Counted from the stretch's first letter, positions 25,984-34,681 are shown. The stretch is DNA of 64,000 nucleotides from Streptomyces sp. CB02058 (GCF_001905505.1 NZ_LIPG01000005.1:537621-601620), one strand, 5' to 3'. Translations and numbers: made by a program. The notes: generated from the letters alone by a model not told the origin.

Positions 25984-26661
25984 CCCTCAAGGCTACCGGT
26001 GCGGCCGTCCGCTGCTCGAACCGATATCGACGAGCGTGGCGCTTTGCCCGAATTGCCGGAATCAATAATCCTGGGGGGAATCATGGCCGGGGCGGGCGGC
26101 GGCGATCGTCAATAAAAGGGTCGCATCGCCCCGAAAAGGGAACAAGCGCATCCACGGTTTGACGGGTTGAGTGCATCACCGGTGCGCGCGCGGGGAGTTG
26201 AGGGTCCCGGCTGGAGCGTGTTGTCCACAGGTGTTGCGTGATCCAATTAGTTATCCACAGGCTGTGAAGAAGATCTGTGGATGCCGGAAGGGATCGTTCC
26301 GAAACCGGCGCTATGGGGCATGGGGTCGCTACTCAAACCTCCCCCACGCACTCATTCGGGTGGGTATTCCTCGTTTCAAAGAGTTGATCTACGGAATTGG
26401 AGTGACACGGGGGGAGCTGTGGCGTCCTGGGGGATCCGGGTCACCTGGGCGATTTGTCGACCATGTCTTGTTGCGGTGTCGACTTGTCCCCAGGGGGAGT
26501 CACTGCCCTGTGGATAACTCTGTGTGAAACGGCAATCCGACGATAGGACCGGCTTTCCGGTCCGGTGGATACGCCCCTGGAAGCCCTCCGGCCCCTGGCC
26601 CAGCCTTTGGCGCAGTGCGTCACCCCCTGGCCCCCCGGGGCTCAGCCTTCGCCTCGGTGCG
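25984..26661. other. Long intergenic region upstream of serS with DnaA boxes
   Basis: The 678 bp lie between the serS start and the pheA stop and contain no convincing gene. Segments such as 26040-26130 (AATCAATAATCC, AATAAAAGGG) and 26230-26400 are unusually AT-rich for this genome. Four good DnaA boxes and one weaker box lie at 26221-26517. The last 60 bp hold a repeat that reaches the pheA stop. Confidence 0.65.
26221..26517. promoter_or_regulatory. DnaA-box cluster between serS and pheA
   Basis: Boxes are TTGTCCACA 26221-26229 (+), TTATCCACA 26251-26259 (+), GCATCCACA 26276-26284 (-), TTGTCCCCA 26484-26492 (+) and TTATCCACA 26509-26517 (-). Three are perfect. The surrounding DNA is AT-richer than average. 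DnaA-box clusters outside oriC that influence replication frequency have been described in S. coelicolor, one of them named after cosmid D78, which I recall covers this neighbourhood; that identity is unverified. Confidence 0.8.
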
Positions 26662-26664
26662 TCA
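26601..26664. repeat. Imperfect direct repeat reaching the pheA stop codon
   Basis: Two 22-bp segments, 26601-26622 and 26643-26664, share CAGCCTT at one end and GTGCGTCA at the other (17 of 22 match). The right copy ends with the pheA stop (TCA on this strand). CCCCTGGCC also occurs upstream of each copy. Confidence 0.6.
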
Positions 26665-27597
26665 GATCCGTCCGTCCTGGCTCCGGGCCAGCCAGTCGGA
26701 CGCCTCCGAGAAGTCCCTGTCCGACGTCCCGGTCCGCAGCGCCCTCACCTCGTCGGGTGTCACCCCGGCACGCGGGTACGAACCCAGGAAGCGCACCTTC
26801 GGGCAGATCCGCTTCAGCCCCATCAGAGCCTCGCCGACCCGGCGGTCCGCGATGTGTCCTTCGGCGTCCACGGCGAAGCAGTAGTTCCCGATGCCCTCGC
26901 CGGTGGGCCGGGACTGGATCAGCATGAGGTTGACCCCGCGTACGGAGAACTCCTGGAGCAGTTCGAGGAGGGCGCCCGGGTGGTCGTCCCCGAGCCAGAT
27001 GACCACGGAGGTCTTGTCGGCCCCGGTGGGCGCGGACGGCCTGGCCGGGCGCCCCACCAGGACGAAGCGGGTCTGGGCGTTCTCCGCGTCGTGGATCTCC
27101 GTCACCAGCGGTTCCAGCCCGTAGGTCGCCGCGGCGAACTCACCGGCGAAGGCGGCGTCGTAGCGCCCCTCCTGGACCAGCCGGGCACCGTCCGCGTTCG
27201 AGGCCGCCGACTCCCACAGGGCGTTGGGCAGATGGGCCGTCATCCAGTTCCGCACCTGGGGCTGCGCGGCGGGGTGCGCGGTGACGGTCTTGATGTCCGC
27301 CAGCTTCGTGCCGGGGCGGACCAGCAGGGCGAAGGTGATGGAGAGCAGCACCTCGCGGTAGATCATCAGCGGTTCGCCGGTGGTCAGCTCGTCGAGAGTC
27401 GCGCTGATCCCGCCCTCGACCGAGTTCTCGATGGGGACGAGCGCAGCCGCCGCCTCCCCGTTGCGCACCGCGTCCAGCGCGGCCGGCACCGAGACCATCG
27501 GGACGAGCTCGCGGGTGGCGGCTTCCGGGAGGGTGCGGAGGGCCACCTCGGTGAAGGTGCCTTCAGGGCCGAGATAGGCGTAACGCGTGGCTGACAT
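26662..27597 (-). CDS. pheA: Prephenate dehydratase
   Basis: PheA converts prephenate to phenylpyruvate in phenylalanine synthesis. The 311-residue protein has the periplasmic-binding-like catalytic domain (YLGPEGTFTEVAL, PIENSVEGGIS, and the catalytic TRF in NAQTRFVLVG). A C-terminal ACT domain follows (GALLELLQEFSVRGVNLM, QSRPTGEGIGNYCF) for feedback by phenylalanine. The usual ESRP motif reads QSRP here. No chorismate mutase domain is fused. The product could be transaminated by the HisC-like enzyme at 3716-4795. Confidence 0.96.
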   Translation of the reverse strand: MSATRYAYLGPEGTFTEVALRTLPEAATRELVPMVSVPAALDAVRNGEAAAALVPIENSVEGGISATLDELTTGEPLMIYREVLLSITFALLVRPGTKLADIKTVTAHPAAQPQVRNWMTAHLPNALWESAASNADGARLVQEGRYDAAFAGEFAAATYGLEPLVTEIHDAENAQTRFVLVGRPARPSAPTGADKTSVVIWLGDDHPGALLELLQEFSVRGVNLMLIQSRPTGEGIGNYCFAVDAEGHIADRRVGEALMGLKRICPKVRFLGSYPRAGVTPDEVRALRTGTSDRDFSEASDWLARSQDGRI

Positions 27598-27722
27598 ACG
27601 GTCACCCTAAAGGCCCGCAGCAGTCCGGCCGCACGTCTCGCACCACCCGCACGCGCCGTCGCACGCCCGCCCGTGCGGAGCACACGTCTCTCTCCGTCGG
27701 AGCACGCCCGCCCGTGCGTGCC

Positions 27723-29048
27723 TCACGCTTCCAGCAGGCGCTGCCCCACGTACTCCCCGGCTGCGGCGCCCCCCGGCACGGCGAAGAGACCGCTCGCCTC
27801 GTGCCGGATGAACGGGGAGAGCGCGTCCCCCCGGTCGAGTTTGCGCTGGACGGGGATGAAGCCCTTGAACGGATCGGCCTGCCAGCAGATGAAGAGCAGC
27901 CCGGCGTCCGGGGTGCCGTCGTCCGAGAGGCCGTCGTGGTACGAGAACGGGCGGCGCAGCATCGCGGCGCCGCCGTTCTTCTCGGGGGAGGAGATCCGGG
28001 CGTGGGCGTTTGCGGCGATCAGCAGCTTTCCGTCCGGTCCGGCCTTGTCCAGGTTCATCGCCGTCGTCTCCGAGCCACCGCTCAGCGGCGCCCCGTCTGC
28101 CTTCCGCCGCCCGATGATCTGTTCCTGGCGCTTGACCGTGAGCTCTTCCCAGTCGTCCAGGAGCATGCGGATCCGGCGTACGACGGCGTACGAACCACCC
28201 GCCATCCAGGAGTCCGCCGACGAGCCGCCGGACGGCACGAAGATCCGCTCGTCGAAGTCGCTCTCGGCCGGCTTCGGGTTGTTGGTGCCGTCGACCTGGC
28301 CCATCAGATTGCGTGCGGTCATCGGCCGGTCCGTGGCGCCCGGGGTGCGGTTGAAGCCGTTCATCTGCCAGCGCACCCGGGCGGCCGAGCCGGCCTCCTT
28401 CTGGAGGGCGCGCAGCGCGTGGAAGGCGACGAGCGCGTCGTCCGCGCCGATCTGTACCCAGAGGTCGCCGTCGGAGCGCTTGGCGTCGAGCTGGTCGGAG
28501 GAGAAGGCCGGCAGCGGGTCGAGGGCGGCCGGCCGGCGGTCGGTCAGGCCGGTGCGCGTGAAGAAGGTGCGTCCGAACCCGAAGGTGACGGTCAGGGAGG
28601 ACGGCCCGGCGTCCAGGGCCACCCCGGTGTCGTGCCCCCTGCCGCTCTCCGCCTGCTCACCGGCCATCAGCGCTGCCGCCACGGCCGACCAGCGGCGCAT
28701 CAGGGCGGCGGCCTCCTTGCGCCCCGCACCGGCCGCCAGGTCGAAGGCGACCAGGTGCCCGCGGGCCTGAAGCGGAGTGGTGATCCCCGCTTGATGTTTC
28801 CCGTGAAACATCGCCTCGGTCGAGCCGACCGTGGTCAGAGCGGCCGGCTCGGCGTCGCGGGTCGCGGCGTAGCCGCCCGCGCCGCCCGCCGCGCCCAGGA
28901 CGAGTCCCGCCGCACCGGCCGCTCCCGCGGTGCCGATCAGCCGCCGCCGGGAGACGGCCCCGGTCCCGCCGCCGTCCGGACCGGAGCCGCCGCGACGGGC
29001 GGCGTCCGCGGTGCCGTGCCCCGTGGGGGCGTCCTTCTTCTTGCTCAC
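27723..29048 (-). CDS. dtpA: Tat-exported DyP-type haem peroxidase
   Basis: The 441-residue protein has a twin-arginine signal (SRRRLIGTAGAAGAAGLVLG) and the dye-decolourising-peroxidase motif GxxDG in GQVDGTNNP. The haem-side segment FIRHEASGLFAVPGG carries the likely proximal histidine. The GTG at 29048 lies 5 bp after the CopCD stop, and a much longer open frame upstream overlaps copCD and is rejected. In S. lividans the homologue DtpA acts outside the cell with Sco and ECuC in maturing the copper oxidase GlxA and in morphological development. Gene order here matches that locus, so the same role is likely. A near-parS sequence lies in the coding region. Confidence 0.92.
   Translation of the reverse strand: MSKKKDAPTGHGTADAARRGGSGPDGGGTGAVSRRRLIGTAGAAGAAGLVLGAAGGAGGYAATRDAEPAALTTVGSTEAMFHGKHQAGITTPLQARGHLVAFDLAAGAGRKEAAALMRRWSAVAAALMAGEQAESGRGHDTGVALDAGPSSLTVTFGFGRTFFTRTGLTDRRPAALDPLPAFSSDQLDAKRSDGDLWVQIGADDALVAFHALRALQKEAGSAARVRWQMNGFNRTPGATDRPMTARNLMGQVDGTNNPKPAESDFDERIFVPSGGSSADSWMAGGSYAVVRRIRMLLDDWEELTVKRQEQIIGRRKADGAPLSGGSETTAMNLDKAGPDGKLLIAANAHARISSPEKNGGAAMLRRPFSYHDGLSDDGTPDAGLLFICWQADPFKGFIPVQRKLDRGDALSPFIRHEASGLFAVPGGAAAGEYVGQRLLEA
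28796..28809. promoter_or_regulatory. parS-like site inside dtpA
   Basis: GTTTCCCGTGAAAC differs from the parS consensus at one base (C for A at position 6). It lies in the coding sequence for MFHGKH, just after the signal-peptide region. Streptomyces ParB tolerates single mismatches at some positions. Confidence 0.6.
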
Positions 29049-29053
29049 CCTGC

Positions 29054-30988
29054 TCAGCCGATCTTCACGTTCTTGTTGATGGTTGTCTGGTCGATGTCCG
29101 ACGTCCGCACCGTGACCGCGACCTTCCAGTCGCCAGCCATCGGGATCTGCACGTTGCTCGCCGTCCAGTGCCCCGCGGTGAGGCGGTCCGGGACGACCGG
29201 CAGCGGTCCGATGTCCTTGGACTCCAGGGTGAAGGCGAGTTTCACCTCGGGTACGTCCAGCGGGCTGTTGTCGGGCCCGTCGACCCAGAGGTGCACGCTG
29301 TTGGAGCCGGTTCCGCCGGGCGTGATGTCCAGGCGCACCGTCCCCTTGCCGTTCTGGCCGGCGGTGTCGAAGGGAATGGTCAGGTTCACCTGCCCGCCGG
29401 TCACGGGCGCGGTCGTCGCCGTGGTGCCGGCGCGGGCCGCCTCCTCCTCGGTGCGGCCGGGTTCGGTGGACGTCAGGATCGTCGTGACGGCGAGGAGCAC
29501 CACGGCGATGCCCGTCTCCACCAGCACCGAACGCCGCAGCCCCGCACGGTCCGGATCGGCGTCGCGGGCGCGCTTCTCCTTCGTCGCCGTCAGGACGGCG
29601 CGCTGCCGGGCGAGCTGGGCGGCCCGCTCCGGAGCGACCTCCTCGGCGGGTGTCTCCTCCTCGGCCGGGTCGTCCGCCACGTCCTGCGGAACGTCCGCCG
29701 CGACCGGCTCCCCCGCCCCGGCGCGCTCGGTCAGACGTGCCGTCCACCGCCGGGATATCCATGCCACCCCGACGAGTACGGCGACGAGCGCCACCTTGAG
29801 GAGCAGCAGTTGCCCGTACCGGGTGCCCGTCAGCGCGGACCACGAGCCGACCTGCCGCCAGGACTGGTAGAGCCCGGTCGCCGTGAGGACGAGCACACTG
29901 GCGAACGCCAGGCGTGAGAACCGCCGTACGGCGTCGCCGGTGATGTCGGGCGTCCGGTACAGCGCGACCAGCAGCGCGGCGAGTCCGCCCAGCCAGCTCG
30001 CGACGGCGAGCAGGTGGAGCACGTCGACGGGCATCGCGATACCCGGCTGGATACCCGTGGACGCGTGCTCGGCCAGCGCCCACGTGCCGGCGATCCCGGC
30101 GGCGATGACCGCACCGCCGATGGCGAGGCCGAAGGTGAGGTCCTGCTTCTCCCTCTGGTCCTCGCGCTTGGCGTACGCCCCGAAGAGGACGGCGATGAAG
30201 AGCGCGGAGGCTCCCAGGAGCAGCAGCCGGGAGACCAGTGCCGCTCCCGGCTTGGTGTCGAGCACGGTCTGCAGGCCGTCGAGGTCGAAGGCGTCCGCGA
30301 GCTTGCCGGAGCCGGTGTACGGGTTGCGCAGGAGCAGCATGGCCAGCGTCGCCGCCGTGAGCGTGACCCAGCCGCGCACGACGAGACGCTGGAGCGGCCG
30401 TGCGCCCGCCCCTCGCTGCCAGCAGGCGAGCACGAAGGCGGAACCGCCCGCGAGCAGGATGAATCCGGCGTACGCGGCGTAGCGCGCGATGTCGTAGAGG
30501 GCCCCGACGAGACCGCCGCCCGCCTCGCCGGAGGGGAGCGACACCGTCGTCTCCGAGGGCGCTCCGACCGAGAAGGTGAAGGCGCCGGCGATCGGATGGC
30601 TGTCCGCGGAGACGGCCTGCCAGGCGACGGTGTACGTGCCGTCGGGCAGCCCGCTGTGGAGCTGGACTCCGTACCGCACGGCGCCGCCGCTCGTGAGGTC
30701 ACGGGGAGCGCCGGCGTCGGCACGCTTCCCGCTCGGGTCGAGGACCCGGATCGAGTCGTCGCCCATGGCGATCTGTTCGGAGAAGGTGAGGGCGATCTCC
30801 TCGGGTGCGGTGGCGACCACCGCCCCGTCCTGCGGGTCGCTCCCGGTGAGCGCGGCGTGCGCGGACGCGGGGCTCGCGCCCGCCAGCACCATGCCGAACA
30901 GCAGGCTGATCAGCGCGGCGAGGAGCGCGACCGCGGCGAGCGGCCGTCGTATCGGGGAGGGCCCGAAGTGCGGGGCGGTGGCTGTCAT
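29054..30988 (-). CDS. CopC-CopD fusion copper protein
   Basis: The 644-residue protein has an export signal, then a CopC domain beginning at the mature N-terminus with HAALTGSDPQDG (His1 copper ligand type). About eight CopD-type TM helices follow (about 150-440), then a charged linker and a C-terminal extracytoplasmic YtkA/FixH-like beta domain (VNLTIPFDTAGQNGKG, HLWVDGPDNSPLDVPEVKL). It resembles Bacillus YcnJ. It should bind or import copper at the membrane. It lies between ecuC and dtpA in the same direction, with 13 and 5 bp gaps, so it belongs to one operon. Confidence 0.92.
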   Translation of the reverse strand: MTATAPHFGPSPIRRPLAAVALLAALISLLFGMVLAGASPASAHAALTGSDPQDGAVVATAPEEIALTFSEQIAMGDDSIRVLDPSGKRADAGAPRDLTSGGAVRYGVQLHSGLPDGTYTVAWQAVSADSHPIAGAFTFSVGAPSETTVSLPSGEAGGGLVGALYDIARYAAYAGFILLAGGSAFVLACWQRGAGARPLQRLVVRGWVTLTAATLAMLLLRNPYTGSGKLADAFDLDGLQTVLDTKPGAALVSRLLLLGASALFIAVLFGAYAKREDQREKQDLTFGLAIGGAVIAAGIAGTWALAEHASTGIQPGIAMPVDVLHLLAVASWLGGLAALLVALYRTPDITGDAVRRFSRLAFASVLVLTATGLYQSWRQVGSWSALTGTRYGQLLLLKVALVAVLVGVAWISRRWTARLTERAGAGEPVAADVPQDVADDPAEEETPAEEVAPERAAQLARQRAVLTATKEKRARDADPDRAGLRRSVLVETGIAVVLLAVTTILTSTEPGRTEEEAARAGTTATTAPVTGGQVNLTIPFDTAGQNGKGTVRLDITPGGTGSNSVHLWVDGPDNSPLDVPEVKLAFTLESKDIGPLPVVPDRLTAGHWTASNVQIPMAGDWKVAVTVRTSDIDQTTINKNVKIG

Positions 30989-31001
30989 GGGTGTCAGTAC
31001 C

Positions 31002-31448
31002 TCACTGCTTCTTCGGGTTGTAGGTGGTCTCCTTCACGGGAATGTCGACCGTGATGGGGTCGGCCTTCTCGAAGTGCAGCTCCACGGAGACCGTCTCTCC
31101 CTGCTTGGGCTGCTTCTTGAGGTCGCTGAACATGATGTGGCTGCCGCCGCGTTCCAGGTCGAGCTCACCACCGGCCGGCACCTCGAAGGAGGAGACCATC
31201 CGCATGGTCTGGTTCCGCGTCTCGTGGATGGAGACGTGGTCCGAGAGCGCGCTGGTCACCGAGGTGAGCCGGTCGGTGGCTCCGCCGCTGTTCTTCACGA
31301 GGAGGAAACCGGCCGCCATGTCGCTGACGGGCTGCGGCATGAACGCCCCGGTCACCTCCAGCCGCGGTGAGCTGTCCGAGGAACACGCCGTCAGCGCCAG
31401 CCCGGTGGTGAGGGCCAGGACGCCGGCGACGGCGGTACGGCGGTTCAC
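31002..31448 (-). CDS. ecuC: Extracytoplasmic copper chaperone ECuC (PCuAC family)
   Basis: The 148-residue lipoprotein has a lipobox (LALTACSS) and the PCuAC copper-binding pattern spread over DMAAGF, VSIHET and the terminal GSHIMF. PCuAC/ECuC binds Cu(I) outside the membrane and passes it to Sco or directly to CuA sites. The GTG at 31448 overlaps the sco stop (GTGA), so translation is coupled. In S. lividans ECuC and Sco form a copper-delivery pair. Confidence 0.92.
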   Translation of the reverse strand: MNRRTAVAGVLALTTGLALTACSSDSSPRLEVTGAFMPQPVSDMAAGFLLVKNSGGATDRLTSVTSALSDHVSIHETRNQTMRMVSSFEVPAGGELDLERGGSHIMFSDLKKQPKQGETVSVELHFEKADPITVDIPVKETTYNPKKQ

Positions 31449-32101
31449 GGGGTCTCCCCCTCGACGAGCTTGGGGAGGTCCTTGGTGTAGTCCTCCGCCG
31501 TGGTGTCCTCGCTGTAGAGCACGTACCCCTTGTCGGTCTTCGGGGAGAACGCGATGACCTGGGCGCCGTGCATCGAGACGATCGTGCCGTCCTTCTCCTT
31601 CTTCGGAGCGTCGATGCCGATGCCGATCTGCCGTGCTCCCGCCTGGATGGTCGGGAAGTCGCCGGTGAGGCCGGTGAAGTCGGGGTCCTGCGCCTTCAGC
31701 CAGCTGCCCAGTGACGCGGGGGTGTCCCGCTCGGGGTCCGTGGTGACGAAGACGACCTGGAGCTTCTCCTGGTCGGCCGCGGGCAGGGCCCGCTTGGCGA
31801 TGGCGATGTTGCTCATGGTCAGCGGGCACACGTCGGGGCAGTTGGTGTAGCCGAAGTAGATGAGTACCGGCTTGCCCTTGGTCTGCTCGCGCAGGTCGTA
31901 CTTCTTGCCGTGGGTGTCGGTGAGGACGAGGTCCGGCTTGGTGAACGGCTGGTCGAGCACGGTCGCGGGCTTGGAATCGGTCTCGGTGGAGACCTCGGCG
32001 ACGGAGGTGTCCGCCGAGTCGCCGCCGCTGCCGCAGGCCGACAGGGTCAGTGCGGCCACGGCGGCGAGCGCCGCGGCCAGCACCTTCTTCTTGCTGTGCA
32101 T
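31445..32101 (-). CDS. sco: Sco1/SenC-type copper metallochaperone
   Basis: The 218-residue lipoprotein (LTLSACGSGG lipobox) has a thioredoxin-like fold with the copper-binding CPDVC in FGYTNCPDVCPLTMSN and a distal SMHGAQ histidine. Sco delivers copper to the CuA centre of cytochrome c oxidase and, in Streptomyces, is needed for GlxA-dependent development. It overlaps ecuC by 4 bp and follows the YcnI-like gene by 38 bp. Confidence 0.93.
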   Translation of the reverse strand: MHSKKKVLAAALAAVAALTLSACGSGGDSADTSVAEVSTETDSKPATVLDQPFTKPDLVLTDTHGKKYDLREQTKGKPVLIYFGYTNCPDVCPLTMSNIAIAKRALPAADQEKLQVVFVTTDPERDTPASLGSWLKAQDPDFTGLTGDFPTIQAGARQIGIGIDAPKKEKDGTIVSMHGAQVIAFSPKTDKGYVLYSEDTTAEDYTKDLPKLVEGETP

Positions 32102-32139
32102 GGAGAACTGGTTCCTGGTCTGTGTGGCGGTGGGTGGGG

Positions 32140-32871
32140 TCAGGCGGCGCGCCGGCGGCCGGCGAGCACGCCGAAGGCGACGCCGGCGACACCGATGACG
32201 ATGCCGACGATGCCCAGGACGCGGGCGGTGCTGTCGCTCGTGGAGGAGGCCGTGTCGTCCGAGGACGCCTTCGTCTCCTTCGCCGTCGCGGCCTCACCGC
32301 TCTTGTCGTCGGCGGCGGCGCCGTGGGCGTCAGCCGTCGCGGCGGTCAGGGCGAGGACGGGCGCGGGGCTCTCGGGCTCCTCCCCGCCCTCGGGGGTCTC
32401 CTCGATCCAGCGCACGACTTCCTTGTTGCTGTACGTCTGGAGCGCCTTGAAGACCAGCTGGTCGGTGTCCTCGGGAAGCTGCCCGAGGGAGAGCGGGAAC
32501 TGCTCGAAGAAGCCGGGCTCGATGCCGCTGCCGTCAGCGGTCCAGGTGACCTTGGAGACGGCTTCGTTGATCTTCTTGCCGTGCACGTCGAGCGGCTCGG
32601 CCAGCTTGCTCTTGGTGACGGCGATCTTCCAGCCGGGCACCGGCTGCGCGCTGACGGAGGCCAGCGGGTGGTCCGTCGGGAAGCTGACCTCGAGCTTGAC
32701 GGTGGAGGCGTTGTCACGCTCGTTGGGGACCTTGAAGTTGACGGTGGCGTAGCCGCCCTGGGCGGCCTCGCCCTGGGGCTGCACGCTGACGTGCGCGGAC
32801 GCCGGGCCCGCGAGCAGGAGGACGGTGGACGCGGCGACGCCGGCGGCGATGGCGATGCGGGAAACGTTCAT
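32140..32871 (-). CDS. YcnI-like (DUF1775) copper-binding membrane-anchored protein
   Basis: The 243-residue protein has a signal peptide ending ...PASA before HVSVQPQGEA, so the mature protein starts with the copper-binding histidine known for YcnI. The conserved tryptophan is in GWKIAVTKSKL. A disordered Ala/Asp/Ser-rich linker and a C-terminal TM segment (VLGIVGIVIGVAGVAFGVLA) with an RRR tail anchor it outside the cell. The ATG at 32871 begins MNVSRIAIAAG. It is the first gene of the copper operon. Confidence 0.9.
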   Translation of the reverse strand: MNVSRIAIAAGVAASTVLLLAGPASAHVSVQPQGEAAQGGYATVNFKVPNERDNASTVKLEVSFPTDHPLASVSAQPVPGWKIAVTKSKLAEPLDVHGKKINEAVSKVTWTADGSGIEPGFFEQFPLSLGQLPEDTDQLVFKALQTYSNKEVVRWIEETPEGGEEPESPAPVLALTAATADAHGAAADDKSGEAATAKETKASSDDTASSTSDSTARVLGIVGIVIGVAGVAFGVLAGRRRAA

Positions 32872-32976
32872 GGCAGGGATCACTCCACAGGACACGAGGA
32901 AAAGGTGGTCCGGCGCGCGGACGCGCGACGGCATCACGACCACCTCCTCACCGGAGTCCCCGGCAGAGGGGCCGCG

Positions 32977-33780
32977 TCAGGCTGCGCGTACGTATACGGG
33001 CGGCGGCCCGCGCCTGATCACCATGTGCTGAAGAGGGTCCCCGCAGGCGGGCGCCGGAGCGTCCGCGGCGGTACGGGGACGGAGCGGCCCGGTCGTGGAC
33101 CGCCCCGGAAGTCCCGCACGCAGCACGCGTACGAGTGCCATGGCCGCCCGCAGTGCCCGGAGCCTGGCTCCGGCCGCGAGCTCCCGTCCGCCCTGGGCCG
33201 AGAGCCTGGCGAGCCGGAAGAGCGCGATCTCACCGCGGCGCAGCAGCCAGCCGGTGGCGAGGGCGGCGAGCAGGTGCCCCAGGAACATCCCCAGGCTGGG
33301 CAGGCAGGCCAGCAGGGTGGCCGGCGCCATGGGGTCGGCCGCGGAGGCCAGATGGGTGTGGCCCTGGGCGACCGTCCCCGGGTCGATGCCCGCGGCGGTC
33401 ACGATGCGATGGGCGTCACCGGTGCTCAACTGCCCGGGCCGCTCTCCGCATACGAGCCCGGCGGCGAACCGGACCAGCGACTCGTCCCCACCGGGCGCCG
33501 CGGAAGCGGCCGTGTGCCGTCCGAGCCCGAAGAGGACGTGCAGGGCGACCTGTCCGGCCGCGAGCGCGGCGGTGATCGAGAGCAGGGTCCGCTCACGTCC
33601 CGCGAGCGCCGCCGCGACGGCGAAGACGCCGAGGAAACCGGCGAGCAGGGTCCACCCGGAGACCCCCATGCCCCCGGCGAGACCGTGTCCCGCGGCGGCG
33701 AGCACGACGCAGACCGCGGTGAACACCGCGGTCCTCAGGAGCCGCATACCGGCTCCGGCGCGTGCGAGAGGCATAGACAT
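32977..33780 (-). CDS. Conserved polytopic membrane protein of copper locus
   Basis: The 267-residue product starts at ATG 33780 (MSMPLARAGAGMRLLRTAV). It has about four hydrophobic helices, the clearest at FTAVCVVLAAAGHGLAGGMG, WTLLAGFLGVFAVAAAL, ITAALAAGQVALHVLFGL and LGMFLGHLLAALATGWLL. An extracytoplasmic loop has HTHLASAADPMAPAT. Several histidines near the membrane face (GRHTAAS, GHTHLA, GHLLAA) would suit metal handling. It is 105 bp upstream of the YcnI-like gene in the same direction. Function is unknown; a link to copper is contextual. Confidence 0.75.
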   Translation of the reverse strand: MSMPLARAGAGMRLLRTAVFTAVCVVLAAAGHGLAGGMGVSGWTLLAGFLGVFAVAAALAGRERTLLSITAALAAGQVALHVLFGLGRHTAASAAPGGDESLVRFAAGLVCGERPGQLSTGDAHRIVTAAGIDPGTVAQGHTHLASAADPMAPATLLACLPSLGMFLGHLLAALATGWLLRRGEIALFRLARLSAQGGRELAAGARLRALRAAMALVRVLRAGLPGRSTTGPLRPRTAADAPAPACGDPLQHMVIRRGPPPVYVRAA

Positions 33781-33971
33781 GGCCGGGTCATCATCCCACT
33801 GGGCACCCCGTCCCCGTACGGCAGGTCCGGAAGGTCGGCATCCGTCCCCATCGGGGAGTGATCGGACGGTGTTGCGCCTGTTCATGGGCGCCCCGCGCGC
33901 CTGTTCCCACCGGACATACACCGGCGAACGGAATATTCGCATCCGCCGAATGAGCGCTGTCACAGCGGATA

Positions 33972-33988
33972 GGCGCTTACGAAGCGCC
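33972..33988. promoter_or_regulatory. Inverted repeat in the divergent promoter region
   Basis: GGCGCTT-ACG-AAGCGCC is a perfect 7-bp inverted repeat located 52 bp upstream of the RsbW-like gene start. It sits in an AT-richer stretch that also contains AATATTCG and CAATACGTAACGG. It may be an operator or a hairpin in the 5' leader. Confidence 0.45.
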
Positions 33989-34039
33989 CAACAAGGCAAT
34001 ACGTAACGGTATGTCGAGCCGCAGCCAGGAGGCTGGAGC

Positions 34040-34633
34040 ATGAGCATGTGGTGGTCACTCCATTTGCGGCGCGAAGCTGCGAGCGTCCCGCTCGCCCGTC
34101 GTTTTCTGCTCGGCACCATGGAGACCGCGGGGGTGGATCCGGACATCTCCTACGACCTCTCGGTCGCGCTCAGCGAAGCCTGTGCGAACGCCGTCGAACA
34201 CGGCGGCGACCGACAGGACGCGGGTGGGGCCGGATCCGTCGGCCCCGGACTCCCCGGCGACGAGCAGCCCGGACACGCCTGCGGGCAGTACCGGGTCACC
34301 GCTTATCTGGACGGCGAGAAATGCCGCATCGAAGTCGCCGACTCGGGGCCCGGTTTCCCCGCCCGGCGCACGCTTCGCACCGCCGCACAGCCGTCCGCCG
34401 GGCATCCGGCGGATCCGCAGCCGTCCGCCGCCCAGCCGGCGGACGACGCGTCGCACGCGCGCATGGCGCCGCGCCCTCACCCTCCGGCCTCGGCCGAGAG
34501 CGGCCGGGGACTCTGCCTGATCGAGGAGCTCGCCGATCACGTCCACTTCGGCAACCGTCCGGGGCACGGCGCGGTGGTGAGCTTCGACAAGGTCCTGAAA
34601 TGGCGTGAGGGCGCGCTGCTCATGGTGTCCTGA
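34040..34633 (+). CDS. RsbW-like ATP-binding regulator with low-complexity insertions
   Basis: The 197-residue protein has a GHKL (HATPase_c_2) fold: N box ALSEACANAVEHG, G1 DSGPGFP and G2 GRGLCLIEEL. Such proteins are anti-sigma-factor kinases or related switches that phosphorylate anti-anti-sigma partners. AGGAGG lies 7 nt before the ATG at 34040. Two insertions set it apart: a Gly/Pro-rich loop after the N box (GGDRQDAGGAGSVGPGLPG) and a repeat-encoded Pro/Ala lid between G1 and G2 (34388-34447). Typical relatives are about 140-150 residues, so the insertions explain the extra length. No sigma-factor gene is adjacent. Confidence 0.85.
   Translation: MSMWWSLHLRREAASVPLARRFLLGTMETAGVDPDISYDLSVALSEACANAVEHGGDRQDAGGAGSVGPGLPGDEQPGHACGQYRVTAYLDGEKCRIEVADSGPGFPARRTLRTAAQPSAGHPADPQPSAAQPADDASHARMAPRPHPPASAESGRGLCLIEELADHVHFGNRPGHGAVVSFDKVLKWREGALLMVS
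34388..34447 (+). repeat. Two 30-bp in-frame repeats in the ATP-lid of the RsbW-like gene
   Basis: Copies at 34388-34417 and 34418-34447 both begin CAGCCGTCCGCCG. They encode QPSAGHPADP and QPSAAQPADD. Each copy contains an internal inverted repeat (GTCCGCCG and CGGCGGA). Confidence 0.85.
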
Positions 34634-34681
34634 GCGGCGCGCCCTCCGGCGCTCGTGGCGCGGTCGCCCGCGCCGGCGTCG

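Noticed and set aside
27723..30083. DyP peroxidase extended to 786 residues
   Set aside because: The upstream 345 codons overlap copCD on the same strand out of frame and are low-complexity. The GTG at 29048, followed by a Tat signal, is the sensible start.
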